Shown: positions 53,905-63,471, counted from the first letter of the stretch. The stretch: DNA of 64,000 bases from M269 sp964640795 (GCA_964640795.1 CAZXIN010000032.1:1-64000); one strand, 5' to 3'. The notes: generated by a model from the sequence alone, not told the origin. Numbers and translations are program-made.

Positions 53905-54948
53905 CTATATCGACAAATGTAAGTGCATTGCTTCGATGACTTTCTCGGCACCTTCTGCAACAGAATATAACTTCGTTTGCTGATGCATCTCTATCAATTG
54001 CTGCTCGTCATTCCAAAGTAACAATACTTTTTCCGCTAACATCGAAAGTGTTGTTTCGGTGAGTTGAAATGTAGCACACCAACCCTGCTTCTCCGCTTCT
54101 AGAGTCGCAGATTTTTGATTGTCAGCAACAACAACCAAAATAGAAGGCGTATGACATGCAAGTAGCTCAAATTGCGTGCCGCCTGCAGCTGACAAAGCCA
54201 GTCGAGCATGCTTAAACACAGATGAAATTGTCGGAGAGTCATGTAAATGATTGACCTGATAACTCAAACAACTTAATACCGCTCTCAGTTTATCGATATT
54301 CTTGTAAGCGGCTCCGGTTATAACATTAACCTTTAGTGGTGTTTGCGCTTCTCTTCGTCGATTGATTGAATCCAATGCTTCCAGAACCGGTATAGTGAGC
54401 CCTAAAGGATCACTACCACCAAAGTTAACAACTAATCCATTCCTATCAGCCCAATGATTAAACTTAGTACTGATAAATTCGGGGCGAAGTATTCGAAATT
54501 CGTCTCCTAAGCAAAGTGCAGCGCCTGACGCCGTTTTTTCATATCCTGCTGAGACTGCATGGTTAGCTCCGTTGATCACCAGATCTGCAAATAATTGCCC
54601 ACTGTTATTTTCATCATCAAATAACGCTAGCTTTGCACTACTCGAACTCAATGTTTGCCGATATGTTGGAGTAAACTGATAACCATCTAATATGACCCAG
54701 TCAAATTGAGAAGCTTCTATGTAATCTTTTAACGACTGACTACCATCTGTACCTCGCTCTTCAGTGACGACATGAATATTCCCTACCCAATCAGAACGTG
54801 TCTTACAAAACGGCACTGTACTAGACAGCATCGCAAATGTGACTTCAATCTTTCGATCAACAAGATGCTGTGCTAACGCTAAGCAGCGCATCAAATGTCC
54901 CAAACCTATTTTGGCACTTGCATCAACTCGGAATAAAACACTTTTCAT
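53905..54948 (-). CDS. pseG: UDP-2,4-diacetamido-2,4,6-trideoxy-altropyranose hydrolase PseG
   Basis: 347 aa GT-B-like hydrolase that removes UDP in the pseudaminic acid pathway. The N-terminal FRVDASAKIGLGHLMRCLAL has the conserved catalytic His18. LVINGANH, NFGGSDPLGLT and AGGTQFELLACHTPSILVV follow. It lies 13 bp after pseI. Confidence 0.92.
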   Translation of the reverse strand: MKSVLFRVDASAKIGLGHLMRCLALAQHLVDRKIEVTFAMLSSTVPFCKTRSDWVGNIHVVTEERGTDGSQSLKDYIEASQFDWVILDGYQFTPTYRQTLSSSSAKLALFDDENNSGQLFADLVINGANHAVSAGYEKTASGAALCLGDEFRILRPEFISTKFNHWADRNGLVVNFGGSDPLGLTIPVLEALDSINRRREAQTPLKVNVITGAAYKNIDKLRAVLSCLSYQVNHLHDSPTISSVFKHARLALSAAGGTQFELLACHTPSILVVVADNQKSATLEAEKQGWCATFQLTETTLSMLAEKVLLLWNDEQQLIEMHQQTKLYSVAEGAEKVIEAMHLHLSI

Positions 54949-54961
54949 AAACTAATATAGT

Positions 54962-56014
54962 TCACATCAGCTTATCCCAAGACAGCGGCGTACCTTTTGC
55001 TATATCTTGATTAACACATTTACCGAGAACGTTATCCCAATGTTTAGGAGCCAACCCAAAAGCAGGCCTTACAATGCGTATGTTATCTGTCTGCAGAGGC
55101 TCACCCTTTTTAATATCCTCACTGATATAGATAGAGCGTCGATATTGCTTAGACTTGTTTTCTGCTTCGCTGCCACCATAAACAACCTCTCCCATAGATT
55201 GCCATGCCCGCTCCGTTTCTTTGACCAGCATTTCGAATTCCATAGGTTCTAGCGAAAATGCAGCATCCACACCACCAGCTCTTCTATCGAGTACAAAGTG
55301 TTTTTCAACAACACACGCCCCTAAAGCAACAGCTGCAACAGATGTACCGACACCAGCAGTATGATCAGACAGGCCAACATGACAGCCAAAACGATTTTTA
55401 AAATCTATCAATGTACTCAAGTTCGTATTGACCGGAAGTGCTGGATAAGTACTTGTACATTTAAGCAAAATGATATTTTTACAACCTGATTCTTGCGCTG
55501 CTGCAATTGCTTCTTCTATTTCAATAGCAGTCGCCATTCCAGTTGATAGAATCAGCGGTTTACCTGTACTCGCTGCCTTTTTAATTAATGGGATATGCGT
55601 TAATTCAAAAGAAGCGATCTTATAGCAAGGCACATCAAGTGCCTCCAAAAAATCGACAGCTTTTTCATCAAACGGTGAGCTAAATGCTAGAAGCCCTAAG
55701 CTTTTAGCATGATTAAACAAAGTTTCATGCCATTCATAAGGTGTACAAGCTTGTTGATAAAGTGTATGCAACTGCTGACCATACCAAAGACTATCTTCTT
55801 CTTTAATCAGGAAGTCAGGTTCGTCGCAATCAAGCGTTATAGAGTCAGCTGTAAAAGTTTGCAATTTTATTGCATCGGCACCTGCTTCTGCAGCTGCATC
55901 AACCATTTGCAGTGCTAGAGATAATTTTTGGTTATGATTACCACTTAGCTCAGCAATAATAAATGGTTTATGCTTTGCTCCTATCCTTCTAGTGCCAATA
56001 GTAATATCAATCAT
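54962..56014 (-). CDS. pseI: Pseudaminic acid synthase PseI
   Basis: 350 aa NeuB-family synthase condensing the trideoxy hexose with PEP. It has FIIAELSGNHNQKLSLALQM, ADAIKLQTFTADSITLD, KIASFELTHIPLI, LSDHTAG and VVEKHFVLDR, then a C-terminal SAF (antifreeze-like) domain from about residue 290. ADAIKLQTF and the pse neighbours favour PseI over NeuB/LegI. Confidence 0.94.
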   Translation of the reverse strand: MIDITIGTRRIGAKHKPFIIAELSGNHNQKLSLALQMVDAAAEAGADAIKLQTFTADSITLDCDEPDFLIKEEDSLWYGQQLHTLYQQACTPYEWHETLFNHAKSLGLLAFSSPFDEKAVDFLEALDVPCYKIASFELTHIPLIKKAASTGKPLILSTGMATAIEIEEAIAAAQESGCKNIILLKCTSTYPALPVNTNLSTLIDFKNRFGCHVGLSDHTAGVGTSVAAVALGACVVEKHFVLDRRAGGVDAAFSLEPMEFEMLVKETERAWQSMGEVVYGGSEAENKSKQYRRSIYISEDIKKGEPLQTDNIRIVRPAFGLAPKHWDNVLGKCVNQDIAKGTPLSWDKLM

Positions 56015-56018
56015 TTAT

Positions 56019-56960
56019 TTACTCAGGAAAAAGCCCATTAATGTCAGATAACATCTCGGCTACATCCATCAATTCACCAGGCTCTGTTGCATAATCAGGC
56101 ATTAGCGTCGAGGGTTCAATGTCACCGCTGATAAGCAGTGTTTTACAATTCACGCTCTTCGCATACCAATAATTGACGTTAGGGCTGCAAATAGCAATGT
56201 CAGAAGCTTTTAATCGACTTAAAGCTTTACGAATAGAGTTATCATAGTCTGATATTGACCAAACTATATATCCTGCGCTTTCCAAGGATTTACGTAATTC
56301 ATTAGCCGTAGGGAGGTCATCAATCGCAATAACAGGCCTCTCGTTTTTCTTTTTCATCAATGTGTGGTTTGCTTCAATATCAACAGACAGGTCAAAGTTT
56401 AATTGATCAAAACCACAGCAATAACGCAAATAAAACTCAGGATAACCGTTGTCTGGCGTCGTCCCATATTGCCACCACATGTTGCGCCACTTAGCCATCC
56501 CTACAAACGTACTTTGAAGGTAATTTTGAGATTGATTCACGTAATCAGGAGACAATGTCTGGGTTTGAAATTCCGTCAACAATTGTTCAATAGACATATT
56601 AATCATATTGCCAGCTACAGGTTCACCCGCATCTTTTAAAAAGCGTGCTAAGAAGCAAGGCATAAAAGAAGTATCTAGATTAACTATTTGGGTAAACTCA
56701 CCCTCAATGACTTTACCAGCAAGCCCCACAAAGTATTCCATGGCAGGAATGATGTTCTCTGGCCAAGGTTCAGTTGGTAATGGCATTATTTTTAGCTCAG
56801 GCTCTGCTAAACGAATGAAGTCAGCCTCTGGCCCATATGTCATTAACTCAAGTTTAGCGTCTGGAAATCGTTCTTGAAAATAGCGAACTGTTGGCAACCC
56901 AATAGCAACAACATCCGACGGTTCATGCATGCGTATAATGAGTATTTTTTCTTTGGTCAT
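56019..56960 (-). CDS. GT9-like (heptosyltransferase-fold) protein in the pse operon
   Basis: 313 aa. The N-terminus (KILIIRMHEPSDVVAIGLPT then VRYFQERFPDAKLELM) resembles GT9 heptosyltransferases. The C-terminal half has DIAICSPNVNYWYAKSVNC and TLLISGDIEPSTLMPDY, like the GT9 donor domain. It overlaps pseF by 4 bp and precedes pseI by 4 bp. A glycosyltransferase for pseudaminic acid or the next sugar is plausible; catalytic residues cannot be verified by eye. Confidence 0.65.
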   Translation of the reverse strand: MTKEKILIIRMHEPSDVVAIGLPTVRYFQERFPDAKLELMTYGPEADFIRLAEPELKIMPLPTEPWPENIIPAMEYFVGLAGKVIEGEFTQIVNLDTSFMPCFLARFLKDAGEPVAGNMINMSIEQLLTEFQTQTLSPDYVNQSQNYLQSTFVGMAKWRNMWWQYGTTPDNGYPEFYLRYCCGFDQLNFDLSVDIEANHTLMKKKNERPVIAIDDLPTANELRKSLESAGYIVWSISDYDNSIRKALSRLKASDIAICSPNVNYWYAKSVNCKTLLISGDIEPSTLMPDYATEPGELMDVAEMLSDINGLFPE

Positions 56961-57652
56961 ACCATAGCTCTAGCGTAAGCGTTATACATAAGTTCAGCTC
57001 GTTTCCAATCTTCGTTTGTATCTATATCTTGTACCATATACCTCGGTAAAATTACCGGAATACTATGCTCGGCAAATATATTTTTTTTCGACAAAAAAGC
57101 TTCACTTTGTCCCCAATAAAACTGTCCTGCGTCATGATAAGCCTCTTCAAGATCTTGAGAGCGCGTCCCCATGTTTTCAGGTTCGATGGCTTCAACACCT
57201 TTCTCTTTTAGGCGAATAGCTCGTTGTATTGGAAAATCAAAGGTAGTCACAGAAAAAGCGTAAAGACTCTTTGTCTGTTTCCACAAAGATTCATAAGCTC
57301 GAGTTAAGTCAGAGGCTTGAACAAAAGGCGCCGTGGCATAAATACAACAAGTAAAGTCTGGCATACCGTATCGCTCAGCACAGGCTTCAATAGCGTGACT
57401 GACAACCGGCATTGTCCCTGTATAGTGATCAGACAACTCAGCTGGTCGCATAAAAGGTACATCGGCACCATACTTGATGGCTATATCTGCAACTTCTTGA
57501 CTATCTGTAGACACAATTACGTGCTCGAAACATCTCGATTTGAGCGCCGCTTCGATGGAATAAGCAATTAAAGGCTTACCGCAAAAATCTTTTATATTCT
57601 TACCTGGAATGCGTTGACTACCACCACGCGCAGGTATAACCGCCAGATTCAA
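56957..57652 (-). CDS. pseF: CMP-pseudaminic acid synthetase PseF
   Basis: 231 aa cytidylyltransferase with AVIPARGGSQRIPGKNIKDF and GKPLIAYSIEAAL, IVSTDSQEVADIAIKYGADV and GQFYWGQ. This is the CMP-NeuAc synthetase family in its PseF form. It starts at TTG, overlapping the pseC stop (TTGA), with AGAGG 8 bases upstream. It provides the activated sugar for Maf. Confidence 0.93.
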   Translation of the reverse strand: MNLAVIPARGGSQRIPGKNIKDFCGKPLIAYSIEAALKSRCFEHVIVSTDSQEVADIAIKYGADVPFMRPAELSDHYTGTMPVVSHAIEACAERYGMPDFTCCIYATAPFVQASDLTRAYESLWKQTKSLYAFSVTTFDFPIQRAIRLKEKGVEAIEPENMGTRSQDLEEAYHDAGQFYWGQSEAFLSKKNIFAEHSIPVILPRYMVQDIDTNEDWKRAELMYNAYARAMV

Positions 57653-58791
57653 TCGAGAACCTCTTTCAAACTATCGACGACATATTGTTGTTCATCGGCT
57701 GTCATGGTGGGAAATAAAGGCAAAGTAATGGCATTGGAATAAAAAGCTTCTGCATTGGGGTAATCACCACGTTTAAAACCTTGTTGCTCGTAATAAGGTT
57801 GCAAATGAATAGGGATGTAATGAACATTCACCCCAATATTACGATCTCTAAGTGCATCAAAAATACTTTTCCGGTCATGTTCCTGAACCTCCACCATATA
57901 CAAATGCCAGGCACTTTTTGAATAATCTTTTATCTCAGGCAACTTCAAAGGCAAATGTGAAAGTGCATCGTAATACCCAATAGTGAGTTCTTCTCTTTGC
58001 TTTATAAACTCGTCTAGCTTTTTAAGTTGAGATACGCCCAAAGCTGCATGCAGATCACTCAACCGATAGTTATATCCCAGCTCAATTTGCTCGTAATACC
58101 AATCGCCTTCAACGGCTGACATGAGCTCAGGCTTCTTGGTCACACCATGTTTAGAGAAAAGTTGTAGTTTTTCGTATAGAACAGCATCGTTAGTCAATAC
58201 GGCACCACCTTCAGCACTCGTAATCGATTTCACAGGATGGAAGCTTAATACAGTCAAATCACTGTAAACACAACTTCCTATTTTACTGTCAAGGTATGTC
58301 CCTCCAAGTGCATGAGCTGCGTCTTCAATAAGCTTTATGCCATAAGGTTCAATCAGTTTAGCGATGTCTCGCATAGGGCAACTAAGGCCAGCAAAATGAA
58401 CAACAATCAAAGCTTTAGGTAATTGATTAACTTTGGAAGCAACTTGCAGTTTTAGCGATAAGCTCTCGAGAGATATATTACGTGTTGTCGGATCAATATC
58501 GACAAAGCTTACCGATGCTCCGCAGTAACGAGCACAATTAGCAGAAGCAACAAATGAGTTCGGTACAGTCCAAACAACATCTCCTTCGGTTATGCCCAAT
58601 GCAAGACAGGCTATATGTAAGCCCGAAGTCGCACTATTTACCGCAACAGCGTATCGACATCGAGTATAGTCTGTTAGTGCTTTCTCAAATAAAGGTACCG
58701 TAGTGCCTTGAGTCAAAAAGCGATTTTCCAGTACATCAACGACAGCAGCAATATCTGCTGAATCTACAACATGTTTACCATAAGGGATCAT
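57649..58791 (-). CDS. pseC: PseC aminotransferase (4-amino-2,4,6-trideoxy-altrose)
   Basis: 380 aa DegT-family PLP enzyme. It has SFHPVKSITSAEGGAVLTND (PLP Lys188), ATSGLHIACLALGI and VVHFAGLSC, diagnostic of PseC. It overlaps pseB by 4 bp and pseF by 4 bp. It aminates C-4 of the PseB product. Confidence 0.95.
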   Translation of the reverse strand: MIPYGKHVVDSADIAAVVDVLENRFLTQGTTVPLFEKALTDYTRCRYAVAVNSATSGLHIACLALGITEGDVVWTVPNSFVASANCARYCGASVSFVDIDPTTRNISLESLSLKLQVASKVNQLPKALIVVHFAGLSCPMRDIAKLIEPYGIKLIEDAAHALGGTYLDSKIGSCVYSDLTVLSFHPVKSITSAEGGAVLTNDAVLYEKLQLFSKHGVTKKPELMSAVEGDWYYEQIELGYNYRLSDLHAALGVSQLKKLDEFIKQREELTIGYYDALSHLPLKLPEIKDYSKSAWHLYMVEVQEHDRKSIFDALRDRNIGVNVHYIPIHLQPYYEQQGFKRGDYPNAEAFYSNAITLPLFPTMTADEQQYVVDSLKEVLD

Positions 58792-59786
58792 AGCGTAACT
58801 TTATCGAGCGCTTTAAGTTGTTCAACAGAAAGAAAATCTGGGTTAGTGCCTGAATGATACTCAAATTTGTCCGTCACCGGTTTACCAACTTCTCCCTTTT
58901 TATTACATTCATAATTAATGTTTTTATCGAAAAAAGAGATCGCAGGAGTAATCACATAATGATCTTCAAACTCTATCGAGTGATGGGCCATTTCTTCGGG
59001 TACCATAACTTCATGTAACTTCTCACCCGGCCTAATTCCTATCAACTCATAGTCTTTACGACCACTCATTGCCTCGACAAGATCTAAAATAGATATGGAT
59101 GGTATCTTAGGAACAAATATCTCTCCGCCTTGCATACGCTTAAAGCTATCTATCACAAATTGAACACCTTCATCTAGTGTGATCCAGAATCGGGTCATTT
59201 CTGGGTGAGTAACTGGTAGTAAGGGCTCACCTTTTGCAATTAATGCTCTAAAGAAGGGAACAACTGAGCCTCTAGAACCGACAACATTACCATACCGTAC
59301 AACAGAAAAACGTGGACCTTTGACACCCGAAATATTGTTTGCCGCGACAAACAGCTTATCTGACGCTAGTTTAGTCGCACCATATAAGTTAACTGGGTTT
59401 GCCGCTTTATCGGTTGATAAAGCTACAACACGGGTCACATTACAGTGAATTGCCGCATCGATGACATTTTGTGCACCGTTGATATTCGTCTTAATACATT
59501 CATTGGGGTTATATTCCGCTGCCGGCACCTGCTTTAACGCAGCCGCATGCACAGCATAATCAACATCTCTCATCGCTGATTTCAAGCGCTCTTTGTCTCT
59601 TACATCACCAATAAAATAACGCATACAAGGGTCGTTAAATTTTTGCTGCATCTCATATTGCTTGAGCTCGTCACGAGAATAAATAATAACTTTTCTTGGT
59701 TTATAATGTGCCAATAAGTAAGCCACAAATCGATGACCAAATGAGCCTGTACCACCAGTAATCAATATGGCTTTGTTATCAAACAT
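58788..59786 (-). CDS. pseB: UDP-GlcNAc 4,6-dehydratase (inverting) PseB
   Basis: 332 aa from the ATG at 59786, which has GGAG 9 bases upstream; a TTG at 59807 adds seven atypical residues and I reject it. It has ILITGGTGSFGHRFVAYLL, VIIYSRDELKQYEMQQ, HAAALKQVPAAEYNP and NLYGATKLASDKLF. It is the first enzyme of the pseudaminic acid pathway and lies 33 bp after the FliT-like gene. Confidence 0.95.
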   Translation of the reverse strand: MFDNKAILITGGTGSFGHRFVAYLLAHYKPRKVIIYSRDELKQYEMQQKFNDPCMRYFIGDVRDKERLKSAMRDVDYAVHAAALKQVPAAEYNPNECIKTNINGAQNVIDAAIHCNVTRVVALSTDKAANPVNLYGATKLASDKLFVAANNISGVKGPRFSVVRYGNVVGSRGSVVPFFRALIAKGEPLLPVTHPEMTRFWITLDEGVQFVIDSFKRMQGGEIFVPKIPSISILDLVEAMSGRKDYELIGIRPGEKLHEVMVPEEMAHHSIEFEDHYVITPAISFFDKNINYECNKKGEVGKPVTDKFEYHSGTNPDFLSVEQLKALDKVTL

Positions 59787-59819
59787 CGTATTTAACTCCA
59801 ATCGCAAAGTATTCGCTTA

Positions 59820-60134
59820 TTATCTATGATACTTTTTTATGGCTTTGCGGCCTCGAACCAATTTGCCAAGAGATTCCTCAACCTCTTTCCTAATGACTCC
59901 TATATGCTTTAGCAGTGAATCATTAATTACAATTTCTTGTTCAGCAAATTGCCTTAGCGTATCTTCATCTGCCCATTCATTAATGAGCCCTTGAATTAAT
60001 GTATCGCGTTCTACTATCAATTGTAAAACGCGTTCATCATCTATATCTTCGGAATCTAACGACATTTCAATGTTGTCGTTAATTATTTGGAGTGATTTTG
60101 GGGTAAGTTCAGTCGTTAAAGTTAACTTAGTCAC
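59820..60134 (-). CDS. FliT-like flagellar chaperone (small, helical)
   Basis: 104 aa, acidic N-terminal half and basic C-terminal end (RGRKAIKKYHR), predicted helical, no membrane segment. FliT proteins are this size and follow fliS. The start is a GTG overlapping the fliS stop (GTGA), so it is co-translated with fliS. Sequence identity to FliT is not visible by eye; the call rests on size, composition and position. Confidence 0.6.
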   Translation of the reverse strand: MTKLTLTTELTPKSLQIINDNIEMSLDSEDIDDERVLQLIVERDTLIQGLINEWADEDTLRQFAEQEIVINDSLLKHIGVIRKEVEESLGKLVRGRKAIKKYHR

Positions 60135-60559
60135 ACGGCTTGTCGTTTCTGCCGCCGAGCTTCATATGCCTGCGCTTTTGCATCTTCAGGTATCTGTGCC
60201 CAAGCAGTCTTGATAGGTAACATCAGACTAATGACTTCATCAATAATCTTCAAGTTATTCTGCACATTAGCGTCAATCAAGCGAGACACCATATAATCAT
60301 AGAGCGCAAATAAATTATCTGTCACTTCAGCATTGACGGACAAATCAAGTGTATCTCTCAAATTCTGGATAATCGTTGTCGCTCTAGAGATATGCTCAGA
60401 TTTAGCTGAGAACTCTTTACGTTCCATACTTCCTTTAGCGTAAGCCATTCTATCGAGGGCGCCTTGCATAAGCATCAACGTGATCTTATGTGGATCTGCT
60501 TGAGACAAATCTTGTTTAAGACTTCCTTTTCTGTATGCATTGATACCCTTAAGTGCCAT
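60131..60559 (-). CDS. fliS: Flagellin export chaperone FliS
   Basis: 142 aa helical protein that holds flagellin in the cytosol. The conserved AYRKGSLKQDLSQADPHKIT and LMLMQGALDRMAYAKGSMER, then LFALYDYMVSRLIDANVQNN, are clear. It lies 47 bp after fliD. No promoter seen between them. Confidence 0.94.
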   Translation of the reverse strand: MALKGINAYRKGSLKQDLSQADPHKITLMLMQGALDRMAYAKGSMERKEFSAKSEHISRATTIIQNLRDTLDLSVNAEVTDNLFALYDYMVSRLIDANVQNNLKIIDEVISLMLPIKTAWAQIPEDAKAQAYEARRQKRQAV

Positions 60560-60606
60560 AACTACCTCGTACTATTAAAATAAAACCTATCAAGCTCAAT
60601 CACTGA

Positions 60607-62049
60607 TTAACCAAGAACAGCAAATAGAGCGCTCCCTGTTCTGTTCAACTGGGCCACAGTGGCATCCAAGTTCTGAAACCTATCTCTTAATATCTGCTCT
60701 GAATTCAATAACTGAAGATCTAATCGTGCTCTTTCATCAAATAAAAGATCACGCTCTTCTTGCAAAAGCGATTCTCGAGAAGGAATCAGTCCGCCGGGTC
60801 GAGTAAATTCAGAAAGAAAACCTTCCAATTGAGTCGCAATACCTTGCTCTGGATCTGTAAATAAACTGACGATATCATCGAAGTTATCTTCTAATGCCTC
60901 ATCCAATCTATCTTCGCCACTACCAAGACCAAATTCATCAAATCCCGTGATCTGTAGCTCACCATCATCATTAAAGGTAACACCAATCTGAAACAACGTG
61001 CCTAATGCGGAGCTATCAACAGAGCCACTGAGTATATTGCTGATACCGCCAAGTACAGTTCTTGGCAAAAAATCTCCAGCTAACGCACCATCTTCTTCAA
61101 GATCTGATTCACCGAAGTTTGTTAATGTATTAATCTCGCTAATCAAACTATTAAAGTTATCAACAAAATCACGAATGTTGCTGTCAAAACCTTCGGTATC
61201 AAAGCCAATGTTCAGTGTCGATGCAATTCTGTTGATGCCATCTGGGCTTAATGGAGAAACTTCATTAGCTGTAAATTCAACATTTTCAATGGTATTTTCA
61301 AATTCGTTTGTATCACTTTGAACTTCGATACCATCGATAGTCGCTATCGCATTTTGTGCTGACTGTGCTGGTGTCAAGTTAGACACCCTATTTAGCTCAG
61401 CAATACCGTTGTCATTATTAATAACCAGATCATTACCAGCTCCGGTAATTTCAGAGCTAAAAACAAGACGAGCACCGCCATCTGCAGTACCAGTATTAAT
61501 AATACTAGCATTCACGCCGAAGTTGTCATCGGCACTATTAATCGCATCTCTAAATTGAGTCAGTGTTGTGCCGGCACTTAGATTAATCGTGAAACTATTT
61601 TCTGTACCAACAGAAAACGTTAAGCTTCCTGTACCTGTGCTCAATACGGCATCCGTTGACGCAGCAAATCCACCATCAACAGCAGCAGCTGTTTCAATAC
61701 GACTGCCACTCGCTAATTGACTCACCTCGACCTCAAAGATCCCTCTAGTAGCACTGTTAGATGCTTCAGCAGATATGGTTCCTGTATCGGGGTCTTCATC
61801 ATCGTCGTCCGGATTGTCAACAACAGCAGTTCTTGTAGATGTACTAAAGTTTCGAGTTATTTCTTCAACTGAATCTTCAAAGTCACTCAGGCGAGAACGC
61901 AATTGCCCGACACCAGATATAATAGCGTCTAAACTTTCTTCACGCTCTTCAATCCTTGCTTCTGCTGGCACACGCTCAGCATCCAGCAGCTGAGTGACTA
62001 AATCATCAAGCGCTAGACCGGACCCAACTCCGAGTGATTGAATACCCAT
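60607..62049 (-). CDS. fliD: Flagellar filament cap protein FliD
   Basis: 480 aa hook-associated protein 2. FliD N-terminal features are IQSLGVGSGLALDDLVTQLL and DAERVPAEARIEEREESLDA; the C-terminal domain has LFQIGVTFNDDGELQITGFD and ends ATVAQLNRTGSALFAVLG. An Asp-rich stretch (NPDDDDEDPDTG) follows the N-terminal helix. It lies 19 bp after flaG. Confidence 0.94.
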   Translation of the reverse strand: MGIQSLGVGSGLALDDLVTQLLDAERVPAEARIEEREESLDAIISGVGQLRSRLSDFEDSVEEITRNFSTSTRTAVVDNPDDDDEDPDTGTISAEASNSATRGIFEVEVSQLASGSRIETAAAVDGGFAASTDAVLSTGTGSLTFSVGTENSFTINLSAGTTLTQFRDAINSADDNFGVNASIINTGTADGGARLVFSSEITGAGNDLVINNDNGIAELNRVSNLTPAQSAQNAIATIDGIEVQSDTNEFENTIENVEFTANEVSPLSPDGINRIASTLNIGFDTEGFDSNIRDFVDNFNSLISEINTLTNFGESDLEEDGALAGDFLPRTVLGGISNILSGSVDSSALGTLFQIGVTFNDDGELQITGFDEFGLGSGEDRLDEALEDNFDDIVSLFTDPEQGIATQLEGFLSEFTRPGGLIPSRESLLQEERDLLFDERARLDLQLLNSEQILRDRFQNLDATVAQLNRTGSALFAVLG

Positions 62050-62068
62050 ATTTAACCTCTAAAACCTA

Positions 62069-62518
62069 CTATACTTCTCTATTAAAAAAGATGCCTGACG
62101 CAGAACCAAAGTCGACTTGTAACTCTTGCAGTCGTTGAGCCAACTCCAAAACCTCTTCAGATGGTATTTGTCTAATAACATCTCCTGAACTCGCATCAGT
62201 TACACTAACGACTGAACGTTGGCTGTCTTCATCAACCGAAAAACTCAAATTCCTTTGATTACTATCTACAAATGATTGAATACTTTCGATCGCATCTGCC
62301 ACTTGTGTCTCCGTAACATTACTATCGGCATTTATTTCAGAAACATTAGCGCCTTCAACTACAGCTGCCTGCGCTGCTTGACCAGCAGCTTCAACGGCTT
62401 CCTGAGCCGCCGTTGGACTGACCCCAATGTTGTTATTTTGAGCACCGGATGAGTTAGGTGTTTGCAAGCTAGTCGCAGAACCAACAGCTTGAGCTAATTG
62501 TGAAAATTCAATGGCCAT
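62069..62518 (-). CDS. flaG: FlaG-family flagellar protein
   Basis: 149 aa. A low-complexity Ala/Ser/Asn-rich N-terminal half precedes the conserved FlaG domain: NRNL-like QRNLSFSVDEDSQRSVVSVT and VIRQIPSEEVLELAQRLQ. FlaG affects filament length in Vibrio and Campylobacter. It is encoded between the filament gene fliC and fliD, as in those groups. Confidence 0.93.
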   Translation of the reverse strand: MAIEFSQLAQAVGSATSLQTPNSSGAQNNNIGVSPTAAQEAVEAAGQAAQAAVVEGANVSEINADSNVTETQVADAIESIQSFVDSNQRNLSFSVDEDSQRSVVSVTDASSGDVIRQIPSEEVLELAQRLQELQVDFGSASGIFFNREV

Positions 62519-62536
62519 ATATCACCCCCAAAAGCT

Positions 62537-62564
62537 AGGACTACTACTATATTATAGTAGTCCT
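62537..62564 (-). terminator. Hairpin between fliC and flaG (terminator or attenuator)
   Basis: An exact 10-bp stem (AGGACTACTA with TAGTAGTCCT) around an 8-base loop. On the minus strand it is followed by AGCTTTTGGGGG, a short T-run. It lies about 30 bp past the fliC stop and so probably lets most fliC transcripts end while some continue into flaG-fliD. Confidence 0.65.
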
Positions 62565-62592
62565 TTTCATTTTCAGCTTAACAACTGCACTA

Positions 62593-63417
62593 TTATCCTA
62601 ACAATGATAACGCAGTTTGAGGTTGCTGGTTAGCCTGACTTAATACAGACAAGCTCGCCTGCTGAACAATCTGGTTTCTCGTCAATTCCGCTGTTTCAAT
62701 CGCAAAATCTGTGTCACGGATCTGAGAGCGTGCACCAGATAAGTTCTCAGAGATATTACTCAAATTACGAATAGTTGATTGGAATCGATTCTGTAAAGCA
62801 CCTAAATCAGCCCTCTGAGAACCAATAGTAGATATTGCCGTATCTATCGAAGCCAATGCTGCAGATGCGCCATCTGATGTAGCGACTGTCAAAGAGCCAA
62901 TACTTAAACCCGAAGCACCAAAGCCACCAGTTCTCGAAATATTAACACTAATGGTTTGATCCGCATTAGCTCCGACTAAGAAGGCCGCCGAGAATCCGCC
63001 ATCCAGCAAATTAACACCACCAAATTCGGTCGTAGATGCAACACGAGAAATCTCTTGTTGCAACTGCGTCACTTCAGCTTGTAAAGCTGTTCTGTCGGCA
63101 GATGAATTAATCCCATTCTGAGATTGTACAGCTAGCACACGAATTCGCTGTAATGAAGTCGTTACTTCACTCAACGCACCTTCTGCCGTTTGCACAACTG
63201 AAATAGCATCATTCGAATTACGAACGGCTTGATCAAGCCCTTGAATCTGCGATGTGAGCCTGTCAGATATCTGCAAACCTGCAGCATCATCCGCAGCGCG
63301 GTTTATACGAAAGCCTGACGACAATCGCTCAAAAGACGTGTTTAGCGCCGTACTTGAATCATTCAACTGACGCTGGGCGTTCAATGACGCTACGTTAGTA
63401 TTAACAAATAAACTCAT
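62593..63417 (-). CDS. fliC: Major flagellin FliC
   Basis: 274 aa. The N-terminus VNTNVASLNAQRQLNDSSTA, ERLSSGFRINRAADDAAGLQ and ELAV-like RIRVLAVQSQNG, then a C-terminus ending LSVLSQANQQPQTALSLLG, are canonical flagellin D0/D1 features. The variable D2/D3 part is very short. An AGGAGGTAAAC ribosome site precedes the ATG. It is preceded by a 158-base leader and a sigma-28 promoter. Likely target of the glycosylation genes in this window. Confidence 0.96.
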   Translation of the reverse strand: MSLFVNTNVASLNAQRQLNDSSTALNTSFERLSSGFRINRAADDAAGLQISDRLTSQIQGLDQAVRNSNDAISVVQTAEGALSEVTTSLQRIRVLAVQSQNGINSSADRTALQAEVTQLQQEISRVASTTEFGGVNLLDGGFSAAFLVGANADQTISVNISRTGGFGASGLSIGSLTVATSDGASAALASIDTAISTIGSQRADLGALQNRFQSTIRNLSNISENLSGARSQIRDTDFAIETAELTRNQIVQQASLSVLSQANQQPQTALSLLG

Positions 63418-63471
63418 AGTTTACCTCCTGAAAACCAACCGATATAAAACTCAGCTAGTTCGCCTAATATT

